Shown here piece after piece: positions 1 through 11,696 of a DNA stretch of 64,000 nucleotides; within the stretch, counting starts at the first letter, position 1, and the number at the start of each line of letters is the position of its first letter. A model generated the notes under the pieces. That model saw nothing but the letters and a program-made list of their open reading frames with translations, was not told the DNA's origin and did not search any database. The DNA is from Apoderus coryli. Its lineage: Eukaryota > Arthropoda > Insecta > Coleoptera > Attelabidae. The stretch is taken from contig OU452199.1 in the NCBI GenBank assembly GCA_911728435.2, forward strand, positions 5,032,860 to 5,096,859, given 5' to 3'. Both the position numbers and the translations under genes were made by a program.

Positions 1-803
1 TAATTTAGTTAGCCATGAAATTATTGTCATTTTAACGTCAAACTAAACGTTAAAATAATAAAAATGAAAAATACTTATTGATATTATAAATTTATTATTA
101 ATTCATGGAGAATAAAATAAAGTGATTAATATCACCTCTAGAGTATTTAACGAGAGAAACCTCCATTTGCTAACGATGACTAGAGAAATTAGAAAGAATT
201 TTGAGAAATCATTTAGAGCAGGTTGGGAGGTATACAAATCAAGTATTACAACGAACTAAGACTAACATTTAAAATAATACAGCAGAAATGAACAGAAGAT
301 TAAACTAAATAAATTTTCAACTAAAAAAAGTTAATCAACTAACGATAACAAAACTAATTTAATTGTTCGATATGGCCCCCATTTAAAATGACGATATTTC
401 AAAAACTATGCATTTTAGAAAATGATAACCTATTACAAAATTGCATTATTTTTTAATGCTAAGGAAGATAAAATAATAATAATATACCCATTCCATTTGA
501 AAAAATTGACTTTCAACTGTTTTTCTTGAACCGTTTTCAATATAATTTTTTGATCACCCTGTATAAACTAATCAGAAAATGTCTTGTCAATTCGAAAAAG
601 AAGATCCCACCTGATAAGAAAATACCTGCAAAATAATTATTAAATACTGATTTACAAGGAAAAAAACCGGAATTCTTATGGAGCCCTAAACTGTCAATTT
701 TGACATAAATCTTGATATAAGTCAAAAACGACTGACGTTAGGTATAGGACATGATACATGAAATATGTCTGAAATCTTAATTAGAATAAAACAATGTAAT
801 AAT
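1..803. other. AT-rich region without recognisable gene
   Basis: I see only AT-rich sequence with short ORFs that look like chance. A CACCCTGTATA motif near 550 matches the terminal motif of small repeats found elsewhere in the window, so a decayed repeat end may lie here. Confidence 0.5.
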
Positions 804-993
804 ATATAGGGTGTTCTATTTAAAATAACAAAGTTGCCATCAACTTCCGGTATAACCGGAAGTGCTATGCCGTTGCTATTATATTATTTGAGTAGAGCAT
901 ATCTGACAATATAGACACTGAAATTTTCAAAATTCAAGTCGAAGTAGTTTCTGAAATAATCTAATGGGTTGCCACCGTAGGACACCCTGTATA
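804..993. mobile_element. small MITE with TACAGGGTGT-like ends
   Basis: The left end reads TATAGGGTGTTC and the right end, read on the minus strand, TACAGGGTGTCC, giving short inverted ends about 190 bp apart. Inside, 843-863 is a perfect palindrome with 9-bp arms (ACTTCCGGT / ACCGGAAGT) around ATA. No coding content. The size, ends and lack of ORF fit a non-autonomous DNA element. The boundaries are approximate and no family can be assigned. Confidence 0.45.
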
Positions 994-1160
994 CTATATC
1001 TATATATACTATAAGATACTATACTATAACTATAAACGGCGGCGAAGTGGTTTTAAGACAGAGATAACAAACGTGCCGACACGAGGTGAAGTAACTATAT
1101 TAAACTGTGACATAACTAGGTTAATTTTTAGACTCCAATGTATTTTAATTGTAGATATAC

Positions 1161-1192
1161 CTGAAGAATGCAAAAACATTGCCGAAAAATTG
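1161..1192 (+). ncRNA. degenerate hammerhead-like motif
   Basis: CTGAAGA fits CUGANGA, followed by a stem-loop with GCAA/TTGC arms and CGAAAAATTG where CGAAACGTTG would be expected. The two changes after GAAA probably destroy stem III pairing. Read as a decayed hammerhead because better copies of the same layout occur in this window. Confidence 0.35.
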
Positions 1193-1988
1193 TATTTTAA
1201 TAAATAATAAAAATGATGACATAATGTTATTGTAAAACATATATAATAAAAAAAAAGTTTTAATTGTAAACGAACCAAAAGCCAAAGAGATATACTTACT
1301 TATACTTCAAAAACAGAATAATAAAATAACAACAGAATTAAATTGAAATAATACGTCAGTAACAAGGATTTAAAATAGGAATTGTTATATTTTATCTATT
1401 GATTTATTTGTCTGAAATCTTTTTATAGTTCATGGATATAAAAAAAAGTAATGAGTAATTAACACAATTTTTCATTACGTATTTTTTTATAATATGTAAT
1501 TAAATATAAATGAATAATTAACCTTGTGTCGCATGTTTTCCATTAAACGTATAGAACTAGGTCGATAATAATATAATATTATATATCTGTTTTTCTATAT
1601 TTATTTGGACGATAAAAATAAAATAATAATATGAACATTTAGGACTTGAATGAATGCATATTATTATCGAAGTATCGGTTTGTTGTATGGAGGAATTTCT
1701 TTATGTTTTTATCTGACTTTACAATCGATTAATTTGGTTTTTATTATGATTTTTATAGTTTTAATGAGATATATAATAGACGTTATTTATTTTATTACAT
1801 TGCGGTAAGATTGTACCGGGTGAGCAAGACTATAAGATTCTGAAAAGAGGTTCTTAAACGGGGAAAAAAAAGAAAGATTCTGTTTATACAATGCAATTTT
1901 TAAAATGTTATCTTATATTTTAAATTTTAATAACAAAACTGTTTATTGTGTTTAATTTCAAGAAAAAAAAAAGCGAAATAGAATAACA

Positions 1989-2024
1989 CCTGAAGAAGAC
2001 GATAATCCATCGTTCAAACGTTTT
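1989..2024 (+). ncRNA. degenerate hammerhead-like motif
   Basis: CCTGAAGA is followed by a perfect 5-bp stem (ACGAT/ATCGT) and TCAAACGTT. The essential G of GAAAC is replaced by C, so this copy should be inactive. Same architecture as the copies at 38302 and 59695. Confidence 0.35.
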
Positions 2025-2527
2025 AGAGAACCTTAAACCCAAAGAAAAAAAAATACAAAAATTAAAATAAAAATGGTTTAAGAAAAAAAAAACCTTTGTG
2101 AGCAACTTTTGTAAATAAAAAAATTTGTTATATTTATACGTTAAAAAATTATAAAACTGTCACAACTTTTAAACAAGTAGGCTTTCGAAATAAACACGAC
2201 GGACGTTTGTCATATGATGATTCAAATTAAAATACTAATTATTGCAAAAAAGTATTTTTTCCAACAATATGCTTGTGGGGGGATATAAAATTGCATTCTG
2301 AACCACTTTTGTTAGTCGAATTTTGACGTATATTGTAAAATAAAGACACACCATTGATGATGATTTTTATAAATTTAACTCATTTTTTGAGTACCTTAGT
2401 CTTAAAACAAGCAGGACTCATTCCCTAAATGTCATTCCAAAATTTTGTCCTTCACACCTCCTGTTACATCTATCCTGGGACACACTGTAATATAGGCAAA
2501 AAAATTAAAAAATCTGACTTTAAGATA
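2025..2527. other. gene-less AT-rich region
   Basis: No gene seen. A sequence near 2470-2495 whose minus strand contains TACAGTGTGTCCCAGG looks like the end of another small repeat. Confidence 0.4.
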
Positions 2528-3825
2528 CGAGGCATGTTTTTTAAGTAAGTACCGTTTTGGAATTCAAAAAAGACGTGCAAAGATATCGCAATAATTTTAT
2601 TTTTACATGGAAGCCTGTACCTTAATCTACTTTTCTACATAATTTCCGTGAATATTGAGGCACCAGTTTTTGAATACCCTCCTCATAAAATTCTGCCGCC
2701 TGACTTGTTAACCACTGTATCACAAATGTTTTGACTTCGTTATCGTCTTGAAGACGCTGACCACCCAGGTGTTTCTTCAAGTGCAGGAACAAATGGTAGT
2801 CGCTGGGCGCCAGATCAGGGCTGTATGGAGGATGATCTAGAGTTTCCCATTTAAAAGATTTAATGAGATCTTTAGTCCGATTAGCCACATGTGGACGGGC
2901 ATTGTCATGCAGCAAAACGATACCCTTACTCAACTTGCCACGTCTTTTGTTCTGGATTGCACGACGCAAATTGTTCAATGTCTCACAATAAGACGCTGCA
3001 TTGATTGTCTCATTACGAGGCAGAAACTCCACTAGCAATACTCCTTTTTTGTCCCAAAAAACTGTGCACATGATTTTCCGGGTAGAAATTGTTTGCTTAA
3101 ACTTCACTCTTTTGGGTGATGATGAATGTCGCCATTCCATGGATTGTTGTTTCGATTCTGGTGTGACGTAGGCCACCCATGTTTCGTCACCAGTAACAAT
3201 TTGGTCTAAAAAATCTTCACCTTCATTGTGGTACCGCTCAAGGAAAGTCAATGCACTGCCTAAACGTTGGGTTTTGTCCAAATCCGTCAACATTTTTGGA
3301 ACCCAACGTGAACACAATTTCCGGTAATGCAAGTTCTCGGTCACAATGCGATACAAAACACTACGAGAATATTGAGGAAAGCAGTCGCACATTGATAAAA
3401 TTGTAAAGCGTCTGTTTTCTCTCACCTTTTCCTCCACTTTCTGCACCAAATCTTCATTAACGACCGAAGGACGCCCACTCCGTTCTTCATCATGCACATT
3501 TGTGCGGCCATCTTTAAATGGTCTCACCCATTTCCTTACCATTCCATCACTCATAATGTTTTGTCCGTGAACTTCACAGATCTCACGATGAATATCGATC
3601 GGTTTTACGCCTTTAGCACTAAGAAATCGTATAACAGCCCGTACTTCACAATCGGCGGGACTCACGATTGTCGGAGGCATCTTAAACACTCAGTAAACAA
3701 CGTATACAATGTGGAATCAGACTGTAATGGCGTCAGTGCGTAGACAAGAGATGTAGGTAACCAGCGCGGAACGCCGACCGTAGCGCTGCGGCGCGGCGGC
3801 GGAATCGCAAAAAAAACGTGCCTCG
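2528..3825 (-). mobile_element. mariner (DD34D) transposon, near-complete
   Basis: Element of 1298 bp bounded by TA on both sides (2526-2527 and 3826-3827), the expected mariner target duplication. The ends are inverted: CGAGGCATGTTTTTT on the left against CGAGGCACGTTTTTT on the right (minus strand), 15-16 bp with one mismatch. That is shorter than the roughly 28 bp usual for mariner, so the ends may have drifted. The transposase gene fills most of the element on the minus strand. Confidence 0.88.
2622..3689 (-). CDS. mariner transposase, C-terminus frameshifted
   Basis: Cut-and-paste transposase of 355 codons. The N-terminal half carries paired helix-turn-helix DNA-binding domains (about residues 10-130) ending in WVPKML at 129-134, the linker motif of mariner. 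The catalytic triad is D168 (in TGDETWV), D262 (in HDNARPH) and D297 (in SPDLAPSDYH), with exactly 34 residues between the last two: DD34D. Length matches the family (about 345-355). The last residues are abnormal: the frame ends in RKVD and stops at 2622, whereas the adjacent frame reads HGNYVEK and stops at 2627-2629, the usual mariner C-terminus. A short deletion near codon 346 therefore shifted the frame. The catalytic core is intact; whether the altered tail is tolerated is unknown. Confidence 0.92.
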   Translation of the reverse strand: MFKMPPTIVSPADCEVRAVIRFLSAKGVKPIDIHREICEVHGQNIMSDGMVRKWVRPFKDGRTNVHDEERSGRPSVVNEDLVQKVEEKVRENRRFTILSMCDCFPQYSRSVLYRIVTENLHYRKLCSRWVPKMLTDLDKTQRLGSALTFLERYHNEGEDFLDQIVTGDETWVAYVTPESKQQSMEWRHSSSPKRVKFKQTISTRKIMCTVFWDKKGVLLVEFLPRNETINAASYCETLNNLRRAIQNKRRGKLSKGIVLLHDNARPHVANRTKDLIKSFKWETLDHPPYSPDLAPSDYHLFLHLKKHLGGQRLQDDNEVKTFVIQWLTSQAAEFYEEGIQKLVPQYSRKLCRKVD

Positions 3826-4182
3826 TATATGAGGTGTTCCTGATTTCAACAACTTTGAGCCTAATTTTAGAAACGATGCACCAGTATGCCACTGAATCCT
3901 ACGTGAACCTATCGATCAAAAGCAGTGTGAAACAATAGCGTCCCAAAAGGTGAAAATTTTCGTTTTCACTCGTACCTATCTCAGAAACCAAAGGACCTAT
4001 TAAAAGTTCCACAAAAAGTGGTGTAGGGCCGGGAGAACCGCGAGTCTATCTTTTACTTTCCCGCACAGGAAAATATTGTGAACACGCTAAAAAAAATTGA
4101 TTAAAACACGGAAGTTCCTTGAGATGATTAAGACCATTTCCAGATCTTATTACAATTAAAATACAATATTCTCAAAGAGGAT

Positions 4183-4252
4183 ACTGTGGCGTCATTGATA
4201 AAGCGTTCACTTCGCATGCCGAAGGTTATGGGTTCGAATCCCAGCTCTGCCA
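4183..4252 (+). ncRNA. tRNA-derived SINE head / tRNA-like sequence
   Basis: Contains an A-box-like TGGCGTCATTGAT and a perfect B box GGTTCGAATCC in a paired T-arm (TGGG...CCCA), i.e. an internal RNA polymerase III promoter. The 5' side does not pair with the 3' acceptor side (CTCTGCC) and the anticodon loop lacks U33, so it is not a functional tRNA gene. A tRNA-derived SINE or a tRNA pseudogene fits. Confidence 0.5.
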
Positions 4253-4383
4253 ATACATATTTTTTTAAATTTTTGAGTAAAGTAGTTTGTTACGTTAGTT
4301 TTTAGGAAATAATGAAAATAATACAATTATAATTATTATTAAAATTCTGTCTCGTTATAGGTATTTTTGGTTATATTAAATCT

Positions 4384-4510
4384 TGTCGGCTAAGCAGGCC
4401 TGTCCCCACCCAGGTCTCGCGGATCCAAACAGGCCAAGTCACCTACGCCGCGCCGACCCACGCAGGCCAAGGCAACCCAGACCGCGCCGACCCAAGCAGG
4501 CCAAGCCTTC
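4384..4510 (+). repeat. GC-rich minisatellite, about 33-bp unit
   Basis: Roughly 2.5 to 3 imperfect copies of a unit containing CGCGCCGACCCA and CAGGCCAAG. The GC content is far above the surroundings. An ORF across it encodes only Arg/Pro-rich repeats and is not believed to be a gene. Confidence 0.55.
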
Positions 4511-4599
4511 CGAGCGTATTTCAACCAATTTTTTTAACAGATGGTTCCCTACCATATTCTTAATTGTCTGCAGTTGCTCCGGTTAAAGTAATTGTGTTC

Positions 4600-5780
4600 G
4601 CTTGATGCTCGAAAAATAAGTACTTAATTGAAAAAAACTTTTTGCAATATCCTTCACCTTAAATTTACCAATCAGGTCTTCGATTATCGCATATTATTAC
4701 GTATTTAAATCGTGTTTTCCTGTTTATTTTTGACATCACTATATTACCTGATAGTGTATTTACCACATCGTCAAATCATTGTTTATATCCCATAATTTGA
4801 TGGCTTCGTACTATAAACATCATCACTGTTTTATTTTAGCATTATATACTATTATACTATCTGTTCGGTTTTAAATGTTTCCACTTGACATTACCCCGTT
4901 TATGTTTATATTTATTTAAATAGAGTGGATAATATTATTACTTGATGTTTGCAATTTGCATAAGATACAACATATATTATTATGTTAATAGTCATTGAGA
5001 ATTATTAACAATGACATACGAGTATAGGTACCTCAACATACATTGAGTTAACTATGCAATAACTTGTTTGTTTAGACAGTAGACAGGGGGTCGAACAGAT
5101 CGTATGCGTCCATGGGTATTTAAACTTTACGGACGAAAATTGTTTGAACCAAAGATCTGAATAACACAGGAGACATAATATTTCATTGATAACGTGCTTT
5201 CAAACACGATCCAACATTACTTGTAAACAAGTAATGTGTGAGAGAGAGAAAGACTTATCCTTGTCAACTTGAAGTTGCTCATTGGCAACGTTGTAAACTG
5301 TCCGGAATTAGTTCTGCAGCCAGTGGCGTACTGATCGCTAACTGCTTTTGAAGTATGTATATAATACATAATTAATAGCATTCATTAAAAAGCCAACGTG
5401 CCGAGCCTATCAGAGCATTTGGGACGGGGCTTTCCTTGGCGCGCATTTGAATTTAACCGCTATTCAACTTATTTTTTGATTTGAACTCATTTATCAAGAA
5501 CATGTGACAACACATTATTTGCCATTCGCAAAAATAATAATGATACCATCTACTTAATATTAATAATAATATTTATCAATACCACTGACAGCTACTTGCA
5601 TTTCTGTCGTCTACTGGACCAACTATCGCTTATCACTGATGATGATGTGTTGGCTGTTTTCTTTTGTTGCTTTGTCCATCGTAAATATAAGGAATAGTAT
5701 AAGCACTGTTTTCGGAACCCTTTGTTTTGCTTTTATAGAGAGATACCGCCTATCGAGACATGCAGCAATAAAATATAACA
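4600..5780. other. gene-less region
   Basis: AT-rich sequence with no convincing coding signal. Near 5212-5236 there is a small hairpin (CATTACTTG / CAAGTAATG). CAGTGGCGTAC at about 5319 resembles an hAT terminus, but no matching partner end was found. Confidence 0.4.
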
Positions 5781-5782
5781 GA

Positions 5783-6529
5783 TAAATCCTAATACGGGGG
5801 CATCTATGCATGCTCTGAGAAGCCCCAAGGTTACAACCAAACTGGTATGGGAATACCAAACAGAACTTAGGGCCTTGGCGGACCACAATAGGGTTAATCT
5901 AGTGTGGGTCCCGGGGCACTCGGGAATAGAAGGCAACGAGAAAGCGGATTGGCTGGCTAGACAAGCCTCTGAAACCACATATACTGGCACGGAACCTGCG
6001 CTGGGCTTGTCTAAAAGAACGGCGAGGGAACTCCTCAAGTGCTCGGCCAAAAGCGAGCACCAGTGATAATGGGAACATATTCCCAAGCAGGAGCATGGAA
6101 AAGAGGTTTATACCTGGTGCCGCAACAAAACGCACTGAAAAACTGCTATCATTAAGCAGGAGTCAGATGCGAATAACTATGGGACTCCTTACTGGGCATT
6201 GCGCTCTGAGAGACCACCTAAATAAGATGGGGCTGTACAATGGGGACCTGCAATGCAGATTGTGTAATGGGGCAGTTGAAACAGCTTACCATGTAATATG
6301 TGAATGTGTAGTTCTACAACGAAGACGACACGCTATTTTTGGGCATTCGCTGATTGCGCCAGCAGATATTGACACCCAACACATAACTGAAGTCCACAAG
6401 TTAGTGGAGGGTACAGGGCTGCTGGATTCGGTGGCATAATATACGGGGATTTTTCACAATAAGCCCATGAGGCTGCAGTGAAACCGGGGACTTAAGTCGT
6501 ACGGACACCCCTTTAAAAAAAAAAAAAAT
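5783..6529 (+). pseudogene. 3' end of an RNase H-bearing LINE, 5'-truncated
   Basis: Remnant of the C-terminal part of a non-LTR retrotransposon polyprotein. Positions 5783-6066 encode the second half of an RNase H domain, with VWVPGHSGIEGNEKAD (the conserved H and D region). After a frameshift, 6095-6439 encodes the C-terminal tail with a CX2C...HX3CEC zinc-knuckle-like motif typical of I/R1-type LINEs. A 14-A run at 6515-6528 after a short 3' UTR marks the 3' end. The reverse transcriptase and endonuclease are missing, so this is a dead 5' truncation. The 5' junction near 5783 is approximate. Confidence 0.75.
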
Positions 6530-6640
6530 CTCACACATAAACTAACAGAATAAAATGGAATATTATTGGTTGAATTGGATAAATACAAACAACAAACATA
6601 AAAAGCACTCGCATTTTTACGCACCCTAAAATTCACTAGC

Positions 6641-6676
6641 GACGGCCGTTTCGTCGATTCAGGACTCATCAGTGAT
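6641..6676 (-). ncRNA. hammerhead-like ribozyme core
   Basis: Minus strand reads CTGATGA, stem II GTC..GAC with a 7-nt loop, then GAAAC-GGCC-GTC. All core positions (CUGANGA, GAAA, GUC cleavage triplet) are present and stem III is the self-complementary ACGGCCGU. I do not see a matching stem I, so activity is doubtful. The layout agrees with dimer-type hammerheads of Penelope-like elements. Confidence 0.5.
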
Positions 6677-6699
6677 GGTTGGTCCAGTATAGTAGTATA

Positions 6700-7767
6700 T
6701 TCATTTAAAATTCATTTATGTCTAAATAGGCAAATATGGGCAAACATTCTGACTGGTAAAGGAATGTATTATGTTATACGATTGCCTTGTAAAAAAATCT
6801 AGAATATATTATTTATACAAAATTTTAAAAATCTACTGAAAAGCAAATAAAAATGACAAAAGTGAGGTTATGATGAAACATAAATATTTGTCACAAACTA
6901 CTTAATCAATTAGTAAAATATTGCATATTACACGTACCTGAAGTCTTCTCAGACATTATATTAACGTAAAATTTCCACAAATTGCTTAAGCCTTTAAAAA
7001 ACTTAGGTAAATACACACTTGCTATTTCAAGGCTATCAACTGAATTTTGCACTTGTGTTGGTTTCATCCGTATCTGCGCAGCACGTGTAAGCATTTTAGG
7101 GTGAGGCACTAATGATGCGCAAGATATATTACAGTTAGAAAAAATAACAAATCACAAAAAAAAATAGATAGTTTGCAAATTCGATTTATGACGCCCTAAA
7201 CTAATTTTCTGGCCCACTGTGCAATAGGGCGAGTGTAAGTTTCGAAAAACAAATCAGTTGGGCCGCGACATTCCTTCTTTTCGTGTGCTACTCAAATTCA
7301 TCTGTTATTAAAAGAAGTTTATGGCAATGAGTGTGGCCCAAACAGCGTGACTTATATTTTTACATATTATGATAAACTACCCCTGCAAGTCTTTACTGTC
7401 TTGAAGATCCTAATGGCTGTCTTCGCCCTGTATTCAACATATGTAAATAAAGAACATTAACCTACTTAATGCACCCGCATCTTCCATCACCACATCAGTG
7501 TCATCCCGTACTTATATTATGCCAGCAAGCAGCAAAACATAAATTAATTACGCCACAAGAATTCTTATCGGTTGACACTTTCTCATGCACCAAGTAACTT
7601 GCAACTACTAATAATATCACAGTGATCTAAGCTTATATTATACTAGGTGGCCTAGAATCGCGATAATACTGACTTAGTGAGACTATTTATCAAAGTTGGA
7701 AGTTTTATTAGAAGAAGTCTGCAAAATTCTTTATATCTATATTCAATTTAGGATGGGATTATTGCCA
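6700..7767. other. gene-less AT-rich region
   Basis: Short ORFs only, with no recognisable domain, tandem repeat or RNA gene. Confidence 0.4.
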
Positions 7768-7804
7768 GACATGTTTCGGAAAGACTATTCCATCACCAGT
7801 GGCA
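7768..7804 (-). ncRNA. hammerhead-like ribozyme, one core mutation
   Basis: On the minus strand stem I pairs TGCCA with TGGCA, the core is CTGGTGA (consensus CUGANGA, so A6 is G), stem II is GGAA/TTCC, followed by GAAAC-AT-GTC with the self-complementary stem III ACATGT. All three stems are present, but the A6 change is at an essential core base and probably kills cleavage. Confidence 0.55.
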
Positions 7805-8426
7805 TGACATACAAAATTTACGTAGTTGCTTTGGTGAATTTGCTAAACTTATGTTAATCAACAATAAAAAGTTGGCGGATTGCTTTCGATAACTAGTAGA
7901 ATAATTCTCGACAGTTACAGGGGTTGTTTTCACTGTACACTGTATCTGTATAAGTATAGCCAAATTTGTAACAATACCACAGATTTAATAGACCAGATGC
8001 GAAAGCAAGCGAGCGCGCCTGTTTCAATTCTTTTTGAAACGACACCCACCGAGAGAGCGCCAGCTCCAATAGTTTGGTTCATGCTAAGTATAAAGCGGTT
8101 GACTATAGTACGTGCAGAGGTATCTGTAGTGCGGGTTATTATATATTATATTGTGGTTTGTGATTATATTCTTATTAAAATCCCCTAGAGAAGAGTTTGT
8201 CCATTATATTTACAAATTAGAAAATATATTTTTGTCGTTTTTTGATGATGTTTCGTGTAGTGAAGGAATTTCGAAGTTTTTTTAACGAAATGAGCATTCA
8301 CCCATTAAAGTTAAATTGGAAAACAATACAAAAAAATAATTGATTTCTACAATACACACATAACACTATTCTTATTGAAATTCATATGAATAAAATAAAA
8401 TTAGAGCCATTTAAATTGACAAATTA
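7805..8426. other. gene-less region
   Basis: No coding family recognised. A TATAAAG near 8089 could be a chance promoter-like motif. The minus-oriented LINE 3' UTR of the next feature probably covers part of 8330-8426. Confidence 0.35.
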
Positions 8427-9306
8427 TTAAATGTTTCTTTCAGAGTACATACGATTTATCACTTTAATAAAAATATTAACATTTGGACTATTTTTTACAT
8501 TTGCTGGTAATGTGTTGTACATTCGAATTCCATCATAAAACAAAGATTTTGATAAAAATTCTCTACTGTTAAATTCTATATTATATAAAGTATTTGTTCT
8601 TAAGTTTCGGTCATGCATGTCCCCATGCTTAGTCAAAAATTGTTGTAAAGAGGCGGGAGTTTTATTATGAATTATTTTATACATTAATATAAGATTAGAA
8701 CGCTCAACACACTGTTCTACAGACAACCATTTCAAGGTATTCAGCATACATTTGACTGGGGTATAAATATTACAATTCAATAGAATCCTCATTGCTTTAT
8801 TTTGCAAAATCTTGTTTTCTACATGAAATTAATATTGACTGACAATAATTAAACTGTGGCAGCACTATTGTATCATAGAAAACTTTTTTAGTCCAGTCGG
8901 ATAGATAAAATGATATTCTTCGCATAAAAACTATTTTTTTACCAATTTTCTTACAGATTTTAGAGACATGTTCATTAAAGTTCAATTGTGAATCCAAGGT
9001 GACACCCAAATATTCCATGTCAGGCACTCTATCAATTGTCACATTATTTATTTTAATTTCAAAATTTGAGTTAATGTACCTTTTACAATTAGCTTTGGTG
9101 CCAAATATCATATATTTAGTTTTGTCATGATTCAATTTAAGTTTGTTTCCGGATAGCCAATTATAAAACAAGTCAAGCTCCTCGTTTAGAATATCCACAT
9201 TTTCCCTAAAATCGGTACCAGACATGGAAACGAGGGTATCGTCTGCGAACAGACTGACATATGATTTTTTCAAAGAACTTTTTACATCATTTATGTACAC
9301 TAAGAG
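8427..9306 (-). pseudogene. LINE reverse transcriptase C-terminal half, 5'-truncated
   Basis: Minus-strand remnant of a non-LTR reverse transcriptase. It starts inside the palm domain at LVYINDV and includes FADDT (catalytic Asp pair), a thumb region ending EYLGVTLDSQLNFNEHV, and after a frame change near 8805 a C-terminal region (MQNKAMRILL... to YNTLPANVKN) characteristic of Jockey/CR1-group LINEs. A stop codon lies directly upstream of the first recognisable residues, so the insertion is truncated at about 9306. Endonuclease and most of the palm are absent. Non-functional. Confidence 0.75.
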
Positions 9307-9309
9307 TTA

Positions 9310-10460
9310 AAAAAAATAACTAAAGAGTTAAAAACAATCTGAAAAAACTAATCGAAAAATAAAAATATTGAGCCATTTGTAACATCAGCCACAACGGCTT
9401 TCTTTTATAAAACGCTATCCTCATTTTTATTATTTTTTTATATTTTAATTCATTTCATTTTTTACTAACAGTAAAAAAATAATAACATTAATTTTAAGCT
9501 TCCACTGTTTGTATTAATAAATAAATACATAAATTAAATCTTAAATATTTAAAAAATCTATTGGTGCGGACAATCTTTTTTATAACACCATCCAAATTTG
9601 TAAATGCATTGGTGGAGTTTGAACCACTGTTGTTCTGGTCTATTAAATATGTGACAATACTTTTAAAAAATATCCAATTTTCTATGTCACTTGGTATCAT
9701 TAATGCCATATTATATACTATGCTACTTCTACTATCGCACCACTGCCGCGTTACTTGCGGTATGTAAGTTGAAAGCATAGTTAGATATTTCATTTAAACT
9801 TTTGACAAGTTTACTACCATACATGCAGAATGCTTTGACTAGTGTATGTGTCACATTTAAAACGACTTTGGGGAGTTGGAAGTTACTTAATACCAATTTG
9901 GGTGTTATATGGATACACTCGTAAAACATCAAACGGATAAAGAAGTGCGTGTGTATACACGGAAAAAAATGAATATGCGCAAAGATTTAGAGCTTTTTGT
10001 GCTTTCTGTTTAGAAAAGGAGGATTCCTGTGTGAAACAAAATTGGAATCGAATGACCATATAGTTGAATGCATTTCATCAAGATTGGAGCCTAGTAATCT
10101 CCAATTGTAGGGACACCTTTATCCTTATAATCAAAGGAAAAGATTCCTTTTGAGTGCCATGAGATTTCCGGCTGACGATGTGACTTTAAACTTTTTGGGC
10201 GATGGTGTGCGTTTAATTCAGTAACAATCTCGGTCATTACACCATCGTTATCATTACAATAGAGGTCAACAACGCACGACAACATTCGACGAGATGTTGT
10301 TTTTGCACTGATCTTTGTCATGCGAAGATGACCTTGCAGAATTTTAAAAATGGTCATTGTTTCTTCTTCAGCAGAGCATCTTGCAGTATAGTTTGTGCGC
10401 GAGAGGTCATTCTAATAGGCGGCCGGCAGGGCCGCATTTTTGTATCGAGGTTGCTGGAAA
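9310..10460. other. region without assignable gene
   Basis: A few ORFs of 70-100 codons overlap on both strands (for example around 10091-10357 minus) but none shows a domain I recognise. Confidence 0.35.
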
Positions 10461-10469
10461 CCGCATTTG

Positions 10470-10880
10470 GAATGCCGTTGTTATGTATTATCCACGCTGT
10501 TGTATGGGGTAGGAAGCATGGACCCTCAAGAAAAACCACATCGACAAACTACAAGCATTCAAAATGTGGTGTATTTCCTGGACCGATAGAGGTACTAATA
10601 CCGAGGTGCTGAACCGGAGGCAGAAGGAGTGCGAAATTAGTAACACCATGAAAAAAAGAGAGCCTCAATACCTGGGTCATATAATAAGAGGACAGAAATA
10701 TACACTTCTCCAACTGATAGTCCAGGGAGAGATTAGTGGAGCGCGAAGCATTGAAAGACGCCGTGTGTCCTGGCTAAAGAACCTGAGGGATTGGTTTAAC
10801 TGTTTAGAGCTGCAGTCAACAAGGTCCGGATTGCTGTGATGGTAGCAAACCTGCGATAGGAGATGCACTATAAAAAGAAG
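10470..10880 (+). pseudogene. 3' end of an RTE-like LINE
   Basis: Reads, with frame changes, as the far C-terminus of a non-LTR polyprotein: a degraded LLYG-EAWTL block, ISWTDR, then REPQYLGHIIRGQKY and SWLKNLRDWF. The same C-terminal block occurs at 52010-52160 (QYLGHVTRGPRY...SWLRNLRDWFG), so the two are relatives of one family. There appears to be a small in-frame deletion before ISWTD. No reverse transcriptase domain remains. Confidence 0.65.
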
Positions 10881-11436
10881 ATGATGGAATGTATAATTGT
10901 CTGGTAACTCCTTAATTTATTAATAAATTTAAAACACTAAAATAATAACAAAACGTGTCAGAAAATACAGGGGCTGGAAAAGCCCTAGGATTAGGATTAA
11001 CCACAGTAAAAAAATCTCTAACAGACATGGGAAAATGCGACGTTTCCGTGCTTCAACAAAATGCGCCCGGGTCGAGGGTACTTAGAACAACACTAGCAAT
11101 ATTTCCTCATTCTATACAGGGTGAACTATCACTCAGTACAAAAATCTTAACTGGAGGTAGAGAAAAATAAGATTTACCAGAATCGCCTTTCAAAAAATTT
11201 CCAACAGTTTTATTAAAACTGAAAATAATTTTTTTGTAAATCATATTAAACTCCCTTTTTACGACGCCTGTGACCGCCTGCCCAATTGAAGTTTAAATTA
11301 GACATTAGTTTAAAGGTTATGATGCAGCACCATGTTGCCAAGTGTATCGATTTACCGCGCATTTAAAGTAAAAAATTTATTTGCAAAATGTAGATAAGTA
11401 ATTATGTAACTACACTCATACGAAATATTAAATATT

Positions 11437-11530
11437 ATGTTAGCACCTACCTTTCGAATATGTCTAACATGCCATAGAATGATTTTTGAACTTCCTGGGG
11501 ACCGCTTGGTTTTCCTCGTTCACTCTTCTT
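11437..11530 (-). CDS. possible exon within the TIR element (unrecognised)
   Basis: Minus strand reads ATLKKKSERGKPSGPQEV...KSFYGMLDIFER and then meets a good splice donor, AAAG|GTAGGT, near 11440. I do not recognise the protein. The coding appearance and a consensus donor suggest a genuine exon, inside the terminal repeats at 11115 and 13055. The start is uncertain. Confidence 0.3.
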
Positions 11531-11696
11531 CTTTAATGTCGCAGGTACTCAGCGCGACGACCACGACAACGTTGATCCCCTCCGTCAGGAAAACCCCAAA
11601 GGGTAACAAAAAAAACACAAATGCAAATAACACTAGCACTTCAAAGCACTACAACAGCAAATGTTCAAAGAGGCCACTGTTAACTTCACTTTATTT

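Noticed and set aside
4183..4252. Functional tRNA gene
   Set aside because: The acceptor stem does not pair and the anticodon loop lacks U33, so only a tRNA-derived head is claimed.
4383..4586. 67-codon Pro/Arg-rich ORF
   Set aside because: It lies on a GC-rich minisatellite, starts with TTG and has no domain; better explained as repeat translation.
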